64,000 nt of DNA from Zygaena filipendulae. Its lineage: Eukaryota; Arthropoda; Insecta; Lepidoptera; Zygaenidae. Under the pieces are notes generated by a model. That model saw only the letters and a list, made by a program, of their open reading frames with translations, was not told the DNA's origin and searched no databases. A program made the translations under genes and the position numbers. Shown one piece after another: positions 1 to 10,878 of this stretch (position 1 is the first letter of the stretch; each line of letters starts with the position of its first letter). The stretch covers positions 1,240,001 to 1,304,000 of the forward strand of contig OU015679.1 in the NCBI GenBank assembly GCA_907165275.2. Direction: 5' to 3'.

Positions 1-50
1 AGGTGCTTATAAAATAATTAAATACATTAGAGATAGATTTTACTGGGGTT
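1..50 (+). mobile_element. Integrase fragment of the element-L family
   Basis: These 50 bases match 26689-26738 base for base by eye. That stretch is the zinc-binding (HHCC) part of the integrase in element L. The match stops abruptly at 50/51, where a Copia reading frame begins. It is therefore a scrap of an L-type integrase that may continue left of the window. It is too short to show a function of its own. Confidence 0.75.
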
Positions 51-164
51 TTATATGTTGGTACCGAGAGTATGGTGGCTGATATTCTGACAAAATCCAC
101 TTCGCAGATGAAGATTCAAAAATGTTCGAGAGCCATGGGTTTGCGCTTAAAGGGAGGATGTTGA
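51..164 (+). pseudogene. Copia pol C-terminus (RNase H tail), 5'-truncated
   Basis: The plus frame from 51 reads a 37-residue tail ending at TGA 162-164. It contains the signature GTESMVADILTK and then a short basic end with AMGLRLKGGC, the usual finish of Ty1/Copia pol polyproteins just after RNase H. A purine tract (149-158, AAAGGGAGGA) and a TGTTGA LTR start directly overlap the stop codon, which is the normal Copia 3' arrangement. Everything upstream of the tail is missing and replaced by an integrase scrap of a Gypsy element. The lineage call is strong; no function can remain. Confidence 0.75.
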
Positions 165-400
165 AATATGTATTTAATCGCAACCACTTCCATACTGTCT
201 GTCATCTGTCTGTCTATGCCACTATGTAAAAAAAAAAACTTTATTAAACGTCACTTGGTTAATGTCTTTAGTACATTCATTGTGTTTTTATTTCATTAAT
301 TTAAACTGGTAATTTTAGGGCACTAAATAGTCAAATAGGAGGAACAATTAACATTCACCTTTCTAAATTAGGTTATAGGTTAGGTTTACCCATGGTCTAG
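159..400 (+). repeat. Probable Copia 3' LTR, right end not resolved
   Basis: A TG-starting sequence (TGTTGAAATATG) follows the polypurine tract of the Copia tail. I see no second copy in the window, so the right edge is a guess. A T-rich segment with a TTTATT motif lies at about 280-300. Confidence 0.4.
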
Positions 401-740
401 CATTTTACTGCAAAAATATCTGATAGTCATAGTCTTCAACACGAATTGTCTCGTCTCAGCTTAAGTAGAATTTTAAAAGGTCTACAATTAGAATATGGTA
501 ACATATCATTTCTGTTGTACATTGGGACTGATGCGGAATCGATACTATTATCGAGTGTTTTGAATCACCTATTGTGTTTAGCAGGTCAACACCAAAAAAA
601 AAGTGCTCCTGTCTGTTGTCGCTATGGAGAGTCTGAGCCTGTCGCCCTCACTACCAACTGTATCTGGCAGATAGCCGGGCGGTCCAGTGGAGCGGCCGGG
701 AGTCTATCGTCGAGCTGCCGTTCAAGTTGCTGATAAGCGG
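401..740. other. No recognisable gene
   Basis: AT-rich, then mixed sequence. A 95-codon plus-strand open frame (446-733) has no recognisable domain and no conserved neighbour, so I do not call it a gene. This stretch could be the rest of the Copia LTR or its flank. Confidence 0.3.
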
Positions 741-1049
741 GTTATCTATCTTGACGCCTGTATTACTGGTTGTCTTTCTTGATGCCTGTATTACTGGTTG
801 TCTATCTTGACGCCTGTATTACTGGTTGTCTATCTTGACGCCTGTATTACTGGTTGTCTATCTTGACGCCTGTATTACTGGTTGTCTATCTTGACGCCTT
901 AGTTGCTGGTTGTCTATCTTGACGCCTTAGTTGCTGGTTGTCTATCTTGACGCCTTAGTTGCTGGTTGTCTATCTTGACGCCTTAGTTGCTGGTTGTCTA
1001 TCTTGACGCCTTAGTTGCTGGTTGTCTATTCTTGACGCCTTAGTTGCGG
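741..1049 (+). repeat. 28-bp minisatellite, 11 units in two blocks
   Basis: Eleven head-to-tail units of 28 bp with the core GTTGTCTATCTTGACGCC. Units 1-5 (741-880) end TGTATTACTG. Units 6-11 (881-1049) end TTAGTTGCTG. The last unit carries one extra T. The step change between two homogeneous blocks suggests that each block expanded separately. Confidence 0.9.
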
Positions 1050-1893
1050 GTTATCTGTTTTGTCGAATAATTTATGCGTTATCTATTTTTCACGATGATG
1101 TAGTTTGTTTATTTCGACACTTTGTCCTCTATTGTAATTTGAACAAACCGATACCTTAAGATTTTTTTGGATGATTGAATTTACTTTGTCTGGTTTGTCA
1201 GAAAGGCCGAACGGTATTTATCCGGTTACGATTTGTTGCAGGACTACACGAGGACGTGTAACTGTCAGTTCTGGCCGTGTCGGAGATAGTTCTGTTTTCA
1301 TTGTTTTAAAAATATCTATCCACCCTCGGATTGATAAATCAAGTTGACACTTGTTTTGATGTAACCTTTATTTGTGAAACTACTGTTTATTTAATATCAG
1401 ATGTTATAGTTTAATTATTGTGTGATTCCATTAATCTACAATGTGAATCTTATTTAAGTTACTTTAAGTAATTGGTCATTATAATTTTGTAAACACGTGG
1501 CGGGTAGTATTCGCCATTGGACAGAGTTGTTGTGGAGGGAATGCGCGGTGGGGACAGTCACTATTAAAGTAGCGCGCACTCCTCTGTGCAGTAGTCGATC
1601 TTTGGATACGACTCATAGAGCACTCGCTCCCGACAAAACTGTCGGTTTACTTAATTACTGTCGGTTTACTTAATTACTGTAATCTTGACTATATGCTTTT
1701 CTTTGTTTGTTGTAAATTATAAAATAAAGATCCATTGTGTTGATTCGTAAATCACTCTCTTATTATCCCCTCAGAATGACATTCCCTCATCCTGACCATT
1801 AACTGCTGGTCTCCTGACTAGTTATTGACCGCTCTCTTTGCGCCCATATACCCCGCCTGAGTGCCCGCTGCGACATATATAATATTGTATATT
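1050..1893. other. Unassigned spacer with LTR-like features
   Basis: No gene seen. A 19-bp unit CTGTCGGTTTACTTAATTA is exactly duplicated at 1639-1676. An AATAAA signal lies at about 1720-1730, and the GC-rich block 1500-1620 looks like the promoter half of an LTR. I found no partner copy in the window. Confidence 0.35.
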
Positions 1894-4609
1894 TTATACA
1901 CATATATTTGCTAAACGATAATCATGCATTCGGGAAGAGTTTTGTAAGTTTAAGTTTAGCTTCTCTTGCAGCTGCCTTTCCCTACGGTTTTTATTTTGTA
2001 TATAAACATTACGTGTGTGAGTCTCGATTTCGGATGGCTCATCGGAACTCTCGCCAGTGCGGGTGCGGAATTCCTGTCGTGACTCGTTATCGGAGTCTGT
2101 GCAGCTTGAGAGGTGTTCGGAGTCACCGTCATCTGTACGTATCGCTTTGTGCGATGTCGCAGGAGCCGACGTCGCCTGCACCGCCACCATGTGTCGGCGA
2201 TTTCTCCTGTAACGCCTGCCGCAGCTGTCCGCCACGAAATAGGATCGCGGCTGAGCTCTACCTCCACCTCATCTCCCGGTTCGAGCTCCGGCAACGCCCG
2301 AGCGTGCTCGTCGTGCCTCTGCTTGCTTTTTTGCTGTTTTTGGATAATCTTGTTGTAGTCTTCGGTATTATTTCTCTCTGGAACTAGTTTGCTCGGATGC
2401 GATGGCAACCGCGTGTTGAGCCTACGGCCCATGAGCAACTGAGCCGGACTGGCGATGCCGTCCCTCGGTGTCGTTCTGTAGTTCAACAGAGCTATATTGA
2501 AATCACCATTCGAATTTATCGACTTCGTTAGCATCGACTTTATGGTACGGACTGTTCGCTCGCTTCTTCCGTTGGATTGGGGATAGTTGGGTGACGAGGT
2601 TACATGTTCGAATCCCCACTTCTCGGCAAAAGATTTAAACTCCTTGGAAGCGTAAGCGGGACCATTATCTGTCACCAACACCTGCGGTATACCGTGTCGC
2701 GCGAACTGCTCCCTCATCGCTGCACTCACGCTGTTCGTGCTCATCGACGCTAATGCGCACACTTCTACATAGTTCGAGAAATAGTCTATAAGTATAAGAT
2801 AATATTTTGCTCGATATTCAAAAATATCTGATCCTACCTTCGCCCATGGCTGGTCGGGTACGTGGTGTGGAATCATCGGCTCCCGCCGCGGCTGGTCCGC
2901 CAGTTCGGCGCACGTGCGGCACACGCGCACCGCGCACTCCACGTCGCGCGACATGCCCGGCCAGTACATGACGTCCCGCGCGCGCCGCTTGCACCGGTCG
3001 ATGCCCAGGTGCCCCTCGTGCACGCGCGACACCATATCCGCCCGCAGCTCCTTCGGTATGTACACCAGCTTATCCTTGAAAAGTATGCCATCTGTGTACT
3101 CGAATGACTCCCTGTAGCTCCATTGAGAGCGAACGTTTTCATTCACCTGATACTTGTTTTGAGGCCACCCATTCAAGATGTACCCTATCAGTAATTGGCA
3201 TTCCCGATCACTCACCGTGCTTTTCTTTACTTCACCTAGCCTCTCTTTAGTGAATCTAATGTTTTCTAATAAAAAACATGTCTGTTCGTCTACTTCTTCT
3301 GTTACCTGATTTTTTAACAAATCCGGAAGTGCGACTCGGGATAATGTATCTGCGATGAACATGTATTTACCTGGTTTATAAACCACAGTAAAATCATATC
3401 TTTGCAAGCGTAAGATCATGCGCTGCAATCTAGCCGGTACTGAGTCCAGAGACTTTTTAAATAGTGCCTCCAAGGGTTTGTGATCTGTCTCAACAATTAT
3501 GTCGCTTTTACCATAAATATATTGATGAAATCGTTCGAGCGCAAATACAATGGCGAGCATTTCTTTCTCGATTTGGGCATACCTCTGCTGGGTCTCGGTG
3601 AGCGTGGAGGATGCGAATTCGACGGGCCGCCCAGCCTGCAGTAGCACGGCGCCCAGCGCGTGCGCACTCGCGTCCACCGACACCGTGGCGGGCTCACGCA
3701 CCTCGAATAGCGCCAGCACCGGCGCGCCGCACAGCTCGCGCTTCAGCTGCCGCACCACCTGCTCCTCGCACTCGCCCCAGCACCACTCATTGTCTTTTTT
3801 CAACAGGTTACGCAGCGGAGCAACCTTCTCAGAGTGATTCGGAATAAACTTACTCAAATAGTTAATCATGCCCAGGAAACGCTCGAGCGCTTGTCGATCG
3901 TCAGGACTCAGCATGTCTGTGATGGCCTTCACCTTCGACGCGTCGACTTTCATACCATATGCGCTGAAATTATGCCCCAAGTATGTTACTTCCGTCGTAT
4001 TAAATTCACATTTATCTTTGTTGAATTTTATACCTACTGGCCTGGCACGTTCCAGCAGAGTCTCGAGACGCCGGTCATGTTCTATATGTGTAGATCCCCA
4101 GACTATTATGTCGTCAATAAAGGACTCCACGCCATCCAGGTCTTCCAGCAGTTAACGTATTCTGTCATGAAAAACTTCGGATGCAGAACTAATACCGTAA
4201 GGCAGACGAAGATATTGGTAACGTCCAAATGGCGTTCCAAATGTACACAGGTCACTGCTCTCCTCATCCAGCTGTACCATCCAGAAGCCAGATCTAGCGT
4301 CAAGTTTGCTGAAATATATCGTGCTCCTTTTAGTTTGGTGGCCATCTCCATAAGCGTCGGCAGAGGGTAATGCTGTCGACGGATGGCTCGGTTGAGCGGT
4401 CTCGGATCGAGGCAAACCCTAAGACTAAGACTGCCATCCTTTTTCGCGGCAACAACTATACCATTTACCCATTAAGTGGGGTGTGTGACCTTTCTTATCA
4501 CTCCCATCTCCTCCATACGAATCAGTTCCTTTTGCAGCTGATCTCTAACACCTATAGGTATTTTCCTGACGGGGCAGATGCAAGGGCTCACACTGTTATC
4601 TATAGGAAT
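1894..4609 (-). pseudogene. Element H: Mag-like Gypsy pol, RT to integrase half (decayed)
   Basis: On the minus strand from 4609 this reads the start of a Gypsy reverse transcriptase, then RNase H (DASAHALGAVLL, TDHKPLE), integrase zinc finger, the D,D,E core (GSDIFEY, VTDNGPAY, GRSERT) and a charged tail. The polymerase motif is FIDD at about 4115. Lesions are visible: an in-frame TAA where conserved Glu is usual (about 4479), a 2-bp AT insertion at about 4325, a TAA at 4152-4154 where Gln is expected, and a frame change near 2240 after which the tail continues in another frame to 1894. The reading frame continues across the X insertion into the protease remnant at 17596. No 3' LTR matching 19059-19141 is present, so the 3' end is lost. 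The Mag-like label is from motif style and LTR length. Confidence 0.85.
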
Positions 4610-4613
4610 CTTA

Positions 4614-5492
4614 TGTTAAATTATTAGTATTAGTAAGGATACCTAGTAAATAAAACAACCTGATTTTAACAAAACTATTCCTTTGTGTCTGTATTACCAA
4701 TTATAATAAAAACTCTTTGATATAATTTGTATCAAATTCTATAATAATCAAAGCCAGTATAGATAAGCAATAGGAATCTCAAAACATGTTACGCACAAAG
4801 TAATCAAATCTCTGAAGCTAAAGTTAAGCTTGAACAGTATATTTTATGAGAACAATACAGTAATCACAATTATTATTACAAGCATCAAATAGAGCCAAAA
4901 CTGTCTACCAATACTTAACTTTCGATGTTATGATGTCTTCCATCTAGGAAATCACCAGCTGGACGCGACACGATAATACCGTGTGTCGTGCGCTTTATCC
5001 ATGTGACGCTCGCCTTATTCGCTGTCACAGACGTCAAGATCGGTGACACTACGAGCGGTTAAAAATATCATCGAGTCGACAAGAAACCGTTGCAACTACC
5101 TCGCGTCCGCACCTAACTTGTACCATTATACTTATTATTTTATTCATTATTATACATCATTATACTTATTATACAGTCCACTACACAGTTTATACATTTA
5201 TTTTCAACACCAGCACCACTGACCCGATCCTTTGTTGCTGCCATTATGTAAACATGTTCTCCCGCGCGTTTTTCCCGCTATCTCAAATAACATTTTATTT
5301 ACTCTACAGTCTATGAATTCACAATGTTGCCAGTTATTAAATATGAATTGGCCATGGAAATGCAATTTAAATCACTTTAATAAACATTGGTATAATTATT
5401 TAAATTAAGAATCACAATACATAGCATAAGAATCATAATAATATTAAACAAATTTAATATATTAGTACAGAATACCTAAATCACTATTCACA
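4614..5492 (-). repeat. Element X 3' LTR (full length, 879 bp)
   Basis: TG...CA ends. It aligns with 16972-17595 with only two mismatches seen by eye (near 5445). It contains about 250 bp (roughly 4963-5213) that the other LTR lacks. The purine-rich minus-strand run AGGATGGGCGAG at 5493-5504 abuts the LTR and can serve as the polypurine tract. Confidence 0.85.
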
Positions 5493-5778
5493 CTCGCCCA
5501 TCCTGACATCTTTGCGACCCTGCAAAGTAAAAAGGTTTTGTAAAAATAATTTCACTTTATCTAAATGTAACACAAATTCAAACCATGATTCTTTTTTTAT
5601 CCAATCCATGTTACTAAGTTCCACCAACTTCCACTTAACTTCTATCCATTATCCATAATAAGATTTTATTTTATTCCTTAATAACCAATAATATTAATAA
5701 TAATATTTAGCATTGAACCATTTATCAAATATTTTATCTGCGGACTCGCTTAGACGATTAGATACGTAATTTTCTTCC

Positions 5779-6672
5779 AAGTTCCAACTGCTACTAAAGT
5801 TGCGTTAGCACAATCACTCCTTTTACCAATGATCGACTATGCCGATACCTGCTTTACTGACATTAGCGAGGAGCAGCTAAATAAACTTGAGCGCCTCCAG
5901 AATCTATGTATCCGGTTCATATTTGGTCTACGCAAATATGACCATGTCTCCGAATTTCGTACCAAGCTCAAGTGGCTTCCGATTTGCCTTCGCCGGAATG
6001 CGCGTGTCCTCTTCCTTCTATATAGTATACTGTTCAATCCACCTTCCCCCAACTACCTAAAAGACCTCTTCGTATTTCAATCTTCTTCCCATAACTTGCC
6101 TGTTCGATCATCCCAGAACTTACTTCTTATGATTCCTGCCCCTAAAACCAACTTTTATGATTATTCCTTCTCTGTACAAGCAGTCCGCTTGTGGAATCCG
6201 CTACCTGTAGAGGTGCGAATAGGCCAAATCACTACCCACCTTTAAGAGCCTGGTGAAGACTTTCTACCTCACTCATGGATCGTGACTCGCTGTAGTGTAA
6301 CCTTATTATTTATAGTATGCATCTGTGTTTAAACGCATTTATAAAATTAGTATTTATACCCATAAATATTGTACGTATATATTTTCTATGTGTATATTTT
6401 ATATCTATGCGTGTATCTATGTATATCCATTTTTTGTGTATGTCTTTTCTATGTGTCTCTTCTATATTATTTTATGATTCGTTTCACCTATACATATAAT
6501 ATACCAAATCAACATATAAATTTACTGTTTTTGTCCTGTCCACCCAAAGGTTGTCTGGAAAAGATCGTTAGTAAAGCGATAAGATAGCCTTTTGTATGCC
6601 TTTATTTATAAATTTTTATTTTGTTACCACACTAAAATTATTCTTGTATACAATAAAGAGTATTCTATCCTA
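5779..6672 (+). pseudogene. Jockey-type LINE 3' fragment
   Basis: The plus frame 5829-6245 (138 codons) matches the C-terminal tail of Jockey-clade LINE reverse transcriptases: an initial IDYAD motif, LERLQNLCIRFIFG, a WLP block, and a late VRLWNPLP block. The frame can be followed back to about 5779, where the element is truncated. The frame is then lost near 6245. The element ends at about 6672 after CAATAAAGAG. It has no endonuclease and no catalytic RT motifs. It sits in the body of element X and adds no function there. Confidence 0.75.
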
Positions 6673-6679
6673 TTTTAAA

Positions 6680-7740
6680 TTCAACGAAAATGGGAAATCT
6701 CTCAAAATACTATGCTGCAGGAAGTAATGAACCAGCTGATGAAAAGTTTAACCATTTGCTCTACATGGACGATAACCACGAAAGACCTATGTTATTTGGC
6801 TGATCTTACGGAAACTTTTTCAAAGGAAAAACGTCGGTTCATATTACCTTTCAGATGCAGACTGGCCAACAGATACCTTCGCTTAATGAAAAAGAGACAA
6901 GTACTTGGGTTTCAATCAATCTAAACAATAACAGATCGACAACTAAAAATACAAGAGTGGACTCAAAAGGGTATGCATAGACAACACCGGCAAAATTTGT
7001 GCAAGTCTAACGTCGATAAAGAAGCATCCAATGCCTGGCTTACTTGGGGTGAACTGTTTCCCGAAACAGAAGGATTTATGCTTGCCATTCAAGACCAAGT
7101 CATCGAAACACGAAACTACCAAAAGCATATACTAAAAGTCCATAATATATCAAATGACAGCTGCAGAAAATGTAACGGTGCCCCGGAAACGATACAGCAT
7201 CTCATAAGTGTCTGCAAGTCAATAGTACAAAAAGATTATAAACACCGCTACGACCAGGTTGCTAAGATTATTCATCAGAAACTTGCAAGCAAATCTAAAC
7301 TGAGAACGAATGAACCAATTTCTTATTAAAAATACATACCTGACAGCGTCCTTCAGCGTTGAATTCAACCCACAGGCTGTAGAGCACAATATCTGAAAGC
7401 TTACAAAATATACTGACCTCAAAACGAAATAGCAAAAAATGTGGAAAATACAGAATATTACCTTCATCCCTGTTGTACTACCACCATCTGAAATCCCTTG
7501 TCAACTGCACCAACCCTTCGCTACCCTCCAATTACCTAGGTACACTTACATTATTATGCAGAAGGCGGTAATACTAAATACATGTCGAATCGTCCGCAAA
7601 CTCCTCCAAACTGATGACCACACAACTCTTAATACTTCCACTTAAACTAACCTCCACTTGGCTTTGGCCCGTGGTTGCCAATTAATACCGGTCTAGCTGA
7701 GAAGAATTCAAAAATCCAAATTCCCATAATAATAATAATC
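6680..7740 (+). pseudogene. R4/Dong-like LINE 3' fragment with internal losses
   Basis: Pieces of the C-terminal half of an R2/R4-type LINE are recognisable. They are a scrap of RT-like sequence at 6700-6924, then 6973-7329 with GELFPETEGF and the zinc knuckle CRKCNGAPETIQHLISVC (C-x2-C...H...C), then 7430-7600 with an ending like ILNTCRIVRKLL. The restriction-like endonuclease core expected between the last two is mostly missing, and frames shift several times. The 3' end runs into ATAATAATAATAAT at about 7724-7738, the kind of TAA-like repeat in which Dong elements are known to insert. It is dead. Confidence 0.65.
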
Positions 7741-8049
7741 CACTTCACAACACACAGATAAGCGTCTTGACCCCACACTAAGCTATAAGCTTGTGTCATG
7801 GCAACCAAGCAAACTTGGTATACCTATAGGTACTTACTACATATTATTACATATGTCCATATTACACTATAGATATAGTATATTATATATTCACGTCCAG
7901 ACTGAAAAATATAATAATATAACAAAATAAAATATAAAAATACAATAATCTATACATACATAATTATAAATAAAATTTATGTGTCTGTTTGTAACTCAAA
8001 ATTAACAGCTTTTTAATAAATGCATAATATGAAAATAAGTATAATTATA
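7741..8049. other. AT-rich spacer, no gene
   Basis: Very AT-rich. Nothing recognised. Confidence 0.4.
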
Positions 8050-8351
8050 ATATGGCACCTACTTATATGTCTGTCTGTTCCGGGTAATCTCTAAAACGGC
8101 TGGATCGATTTTAACTGGACTTTCACTGGCAAATCGTCAAAGTCAAATCATTTATTCAAATTTGGTCCATAATATGACTCTTTGACGTCAACATAATTAC
8201 AGTTATTATGACAACACCCATAAAACATCCACCCTTCACAGCTTCCTAGCTGATGTTATAAGGAGTAACTTGGCTACATTTATTTCCAAAAATTAGTTCC
8301 TGCGGGAACTCCGAAATCCACGCTAGCAAAATCGCGGGGCACAGCTAGTAA
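8050..8351 (+). mobile_element. Helitron-like fragment with CTAG 3' end
   Basis: Contains the phrases GGCTGGATCGATTTTAACTGG and, near the end, CCTGCGGGAACTCCGAAATCC, then CGCGGGGCACAGCTAG followed by T. The same ending occurs in the opposite orientation at 44092. A CTRR end followed by T fits the insertion habit of Helitrons, but no Rep/helicase gene is present and the family name is a guess. Confidence 0.4.
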
Positions 8352-8865
8352 TCAATAAATAAATATATAAATAAATAAATTTATTTCACACTCTTTATCT
8401 CCATTATTTTCAACCATAATTTATAACCATTCATTATTATTCCATTATTTATAACCATTTTATTTTCAACCATATTTTTTTTTTATCCAATTTATCCAAT
8501 TATTCAAGTAATTCTATTTTTACCAATAATTTATTCATTTAGTCCAATTTATTCATTAATACCAGAGATCCATTTAATTATTCCATTTATTACTTTTATA
8601 CCATTCATCACTTAGATTATCAACCACTTTTAACCATTACTTTAGTATACAATCCACCTTTACACACAGAGAGGTTCATGTTTTTACAAAATTCTATATA
8701 TATCTTATTTCTACCACTATTTATCATAAAATAGAAACTAATAGTAATAAATAGTAGTGATATAAGTTCGGGTTCCTGAGGTTTGGGCGCTGTACGCCGT
8801 ATTAAGGGTATCATACCTAGTTCGGCAACAGATGCTACTTTTCAATGTAACTTGGAAATAAATAA
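8352..8865. other. AT-rich spacer, possible LINE 3' UTR
   Basis: No gene. The end (about 8800-8865, AATGTAACTTGGAAATAAATAAA) looks like the 3' UTR and tail of a LINE or SINE leading into the ATT microsatellite. Confidence 0.3.

Positions 8866-8906
<41 letters not shown>
8866..8906 (+). repeat. (ATT)n microsatellite
   Basis: About 13-14 uninterrupted ATT units. Confidence 0.95.
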
Positions 8907-8907
<1 letters not shown>

Positions 8908-9060
8908 GGTACAATACAATACAATATACTTTATTGCACCAAAGGAGTTTCACAACATTAAATATAATATAAATTAATTTCAGGCAAATAGGCGGCCTTA
9001 TTGCTAGAAGCAATTTTTTCAAGGCAACCTTGACGAGATAGTACAGAGAATTCATTACAT
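8907..9060 (-). mobile_element. LINE 3' end, antisense
   Basis: On the minus strand this reads a segment containing AATAAGGCCGCCTATTTGCC and then GGTGCAATAAAGTATATTG, a pattern I associate with 3' UTRs of lepidopteran LINEs. No coding sequence is included. Confidence 0.4.
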
Positions 9061-10581
9061 TCATACATACAGTGGGTGGGTGCAGGCTGATACCTTGTGA
9101 GATTATAATATTATTAAATATACATACTCATAGACATTATGAAATAATAAATATCTTTAAAAATACTGATAAAAATAACGATACTAGGTACATAACAATA
9201 GATATATAGTTTAGACATAAAAACGAATACAAGTATTAATTTAACATCATACATCGTACATCAGGTACATGACCATATTATATTCCAGTATTTAATTTTT
9301 GTACCTAATCCATTAGTAATTAAATCCAATAATCAAAATCGCTTTAACTAGTTAACCAGCTAGTTATTCCTTACACAATTGGTAAATTCTTTTTCCCTCA
9401 AGTACCTAGATTAAATTGACATTGAAAGAACTTTATTTGATACAACACACACATTAATTTTTAAAAAAAAGTATGAATGAGGGACTGCTTCCCAACCGCC
9501 AAACGATCAGAAACGGACCGGGAGATCGCAAGCGCACCAAACCCAAAATTAACTATAAATTCTTCTATGCTATCCACCTGACTCGTCTGTCGAGATTGTA
9601 TCGGTCTCAGAGTCTATTTAGAACAATTGTATGTAATCTGACTATGCTTTGACACCTTATGGACAAGTTCTAGTTGAAGAAAAGAAAGAAGTCTATCCAT
9701 TACAAACAACCAAGGAAACAAACAAAAATGGATCTTATGTCCTTATTGGCGCCTATTAGATAATATACGGAGGTAAAGTTATATAAGTTTGCAAACTTTG
9801 TAAGTTTGGATGTAGTGGGTAGTCTCTGGTACTACTGAACAGATTCTTAAAATTCCTTTATAAAAGATACTGACACAGCACAAGAGTGACACGTACTTTC
9901 CATTTCCAAACAAAGAATTCCTGCCGAAATATCAAAATTCACGCGGGAAATCAGCGGGGAAACAGATATTTTAATAGGTTAGGTATGGATAAAAGTGAAA
10001 TAGGCAATACGGTAGGTACATTTTATCCGGATGTAAAGGAATTTTGCGGGTTGAATCGCGGGGGATAGTAGGCACCTAGCAGTAAAATATTAGTTATCGT
10101 TGAAGGTAAATTATGATAATACTCTAAAACTGATTTTGTTCTCTATACGTATCTATTTAAGTATTATTAATGAATGTTGGCATATAATCAAAAAAGAAAA
10201 CTGTGACTATTGTTTTAAACAAGATTCGAATTTGGAAACTAACTTAGAGACCACACTTGAATCGCAACCTTTTAATGTGTTATACAAATGCATATTACGT
10301 TTAATTAAATTGTTTAAATTACAGGAGGATTACAGAATAATTTCACAGAAAGTACCTTTACCTATCTATTTTCTTCAAAAGCTCAATGGTTAAATAGAGT
10401 TACTACTGCATTAATTAACATCAAGTTAAATATTGTGTAATTCCACTACAAATTATTAAGAAAGACTTACCGCTACCACAATAACCACGAGTATACTCCG
10501 CTACTAAGCGCACTAAAGAAGAAATGCTGTAATTGAATACCTGCGCTGCGCGCATAATCACACATTTTTAGACTTATAAGC
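9061..10581. other. Remaining body of element X, no identifiable gene
   Basis: A 97-codon open frame at 10100-10393 and a 60-codon one at 9886-10068 have no recognisable domain and AT-driven composition. By position this stretch should hold the rest of X's internal region, but I cannot recognise gag or pol in it. Confidence 0.35.
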
Positions 10582-10585
10582 ATTG

Positions 10586-10878
10586 TATAGGTTCTTGAAA
10601 ATAAAAAGGAAGTCCGTGTTTGATCAAACAGCACTATATTCGTGTTAATAATTAGGACTATAGGTATAAAATAAACCAAACTCGAAACGTGCGCGTCGGC
10701 AAGCTGCGTATTTCGAATGCGCGTGCTACTCAACTCGTGTGTCGTAGGCAACTGTCTGCGCACCGGCCGCTGGGACGGTGCGGGGTAGCAGGAAGGGTTG
10801 CGGGGTTAGTCCTGCAGTCGCCGAGGCGCTCGCTTCGTACGAGAGGGGCGCGGAGAGGGGCTAATAGCTGGCGTTATA
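10586..10878 (-). repeat. Element B 3' LTR
   Basis: 293 bp, identical by eye to 16041-16333. The end of the integrase frame runs 73 bp into it, so the last codons of pol lie inside the LTR. Confidence 0.93.

Noticed and set aside
446..733. 95-codon plus-strand frame near the Copia tail
   Set aside because: No recognisable similarity. The serine-rich end runs to the minisatellite edge.
741..1049. Possible CRISPR array (28-bp repeats)
   Set aside because: Units are directly abutting with no unique spacers, and the context is insect retrotransposons.
1908..2387. 159-codon plus-strand frame
   Set aside because: Complement of the decayed H pol tail. The minus strand carries the recognisable protein.
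10100..10393. 97-codon plus-strand frame in the body of element X
   Set aside because: AT-rich composition, no domain, no conserved neighbour.
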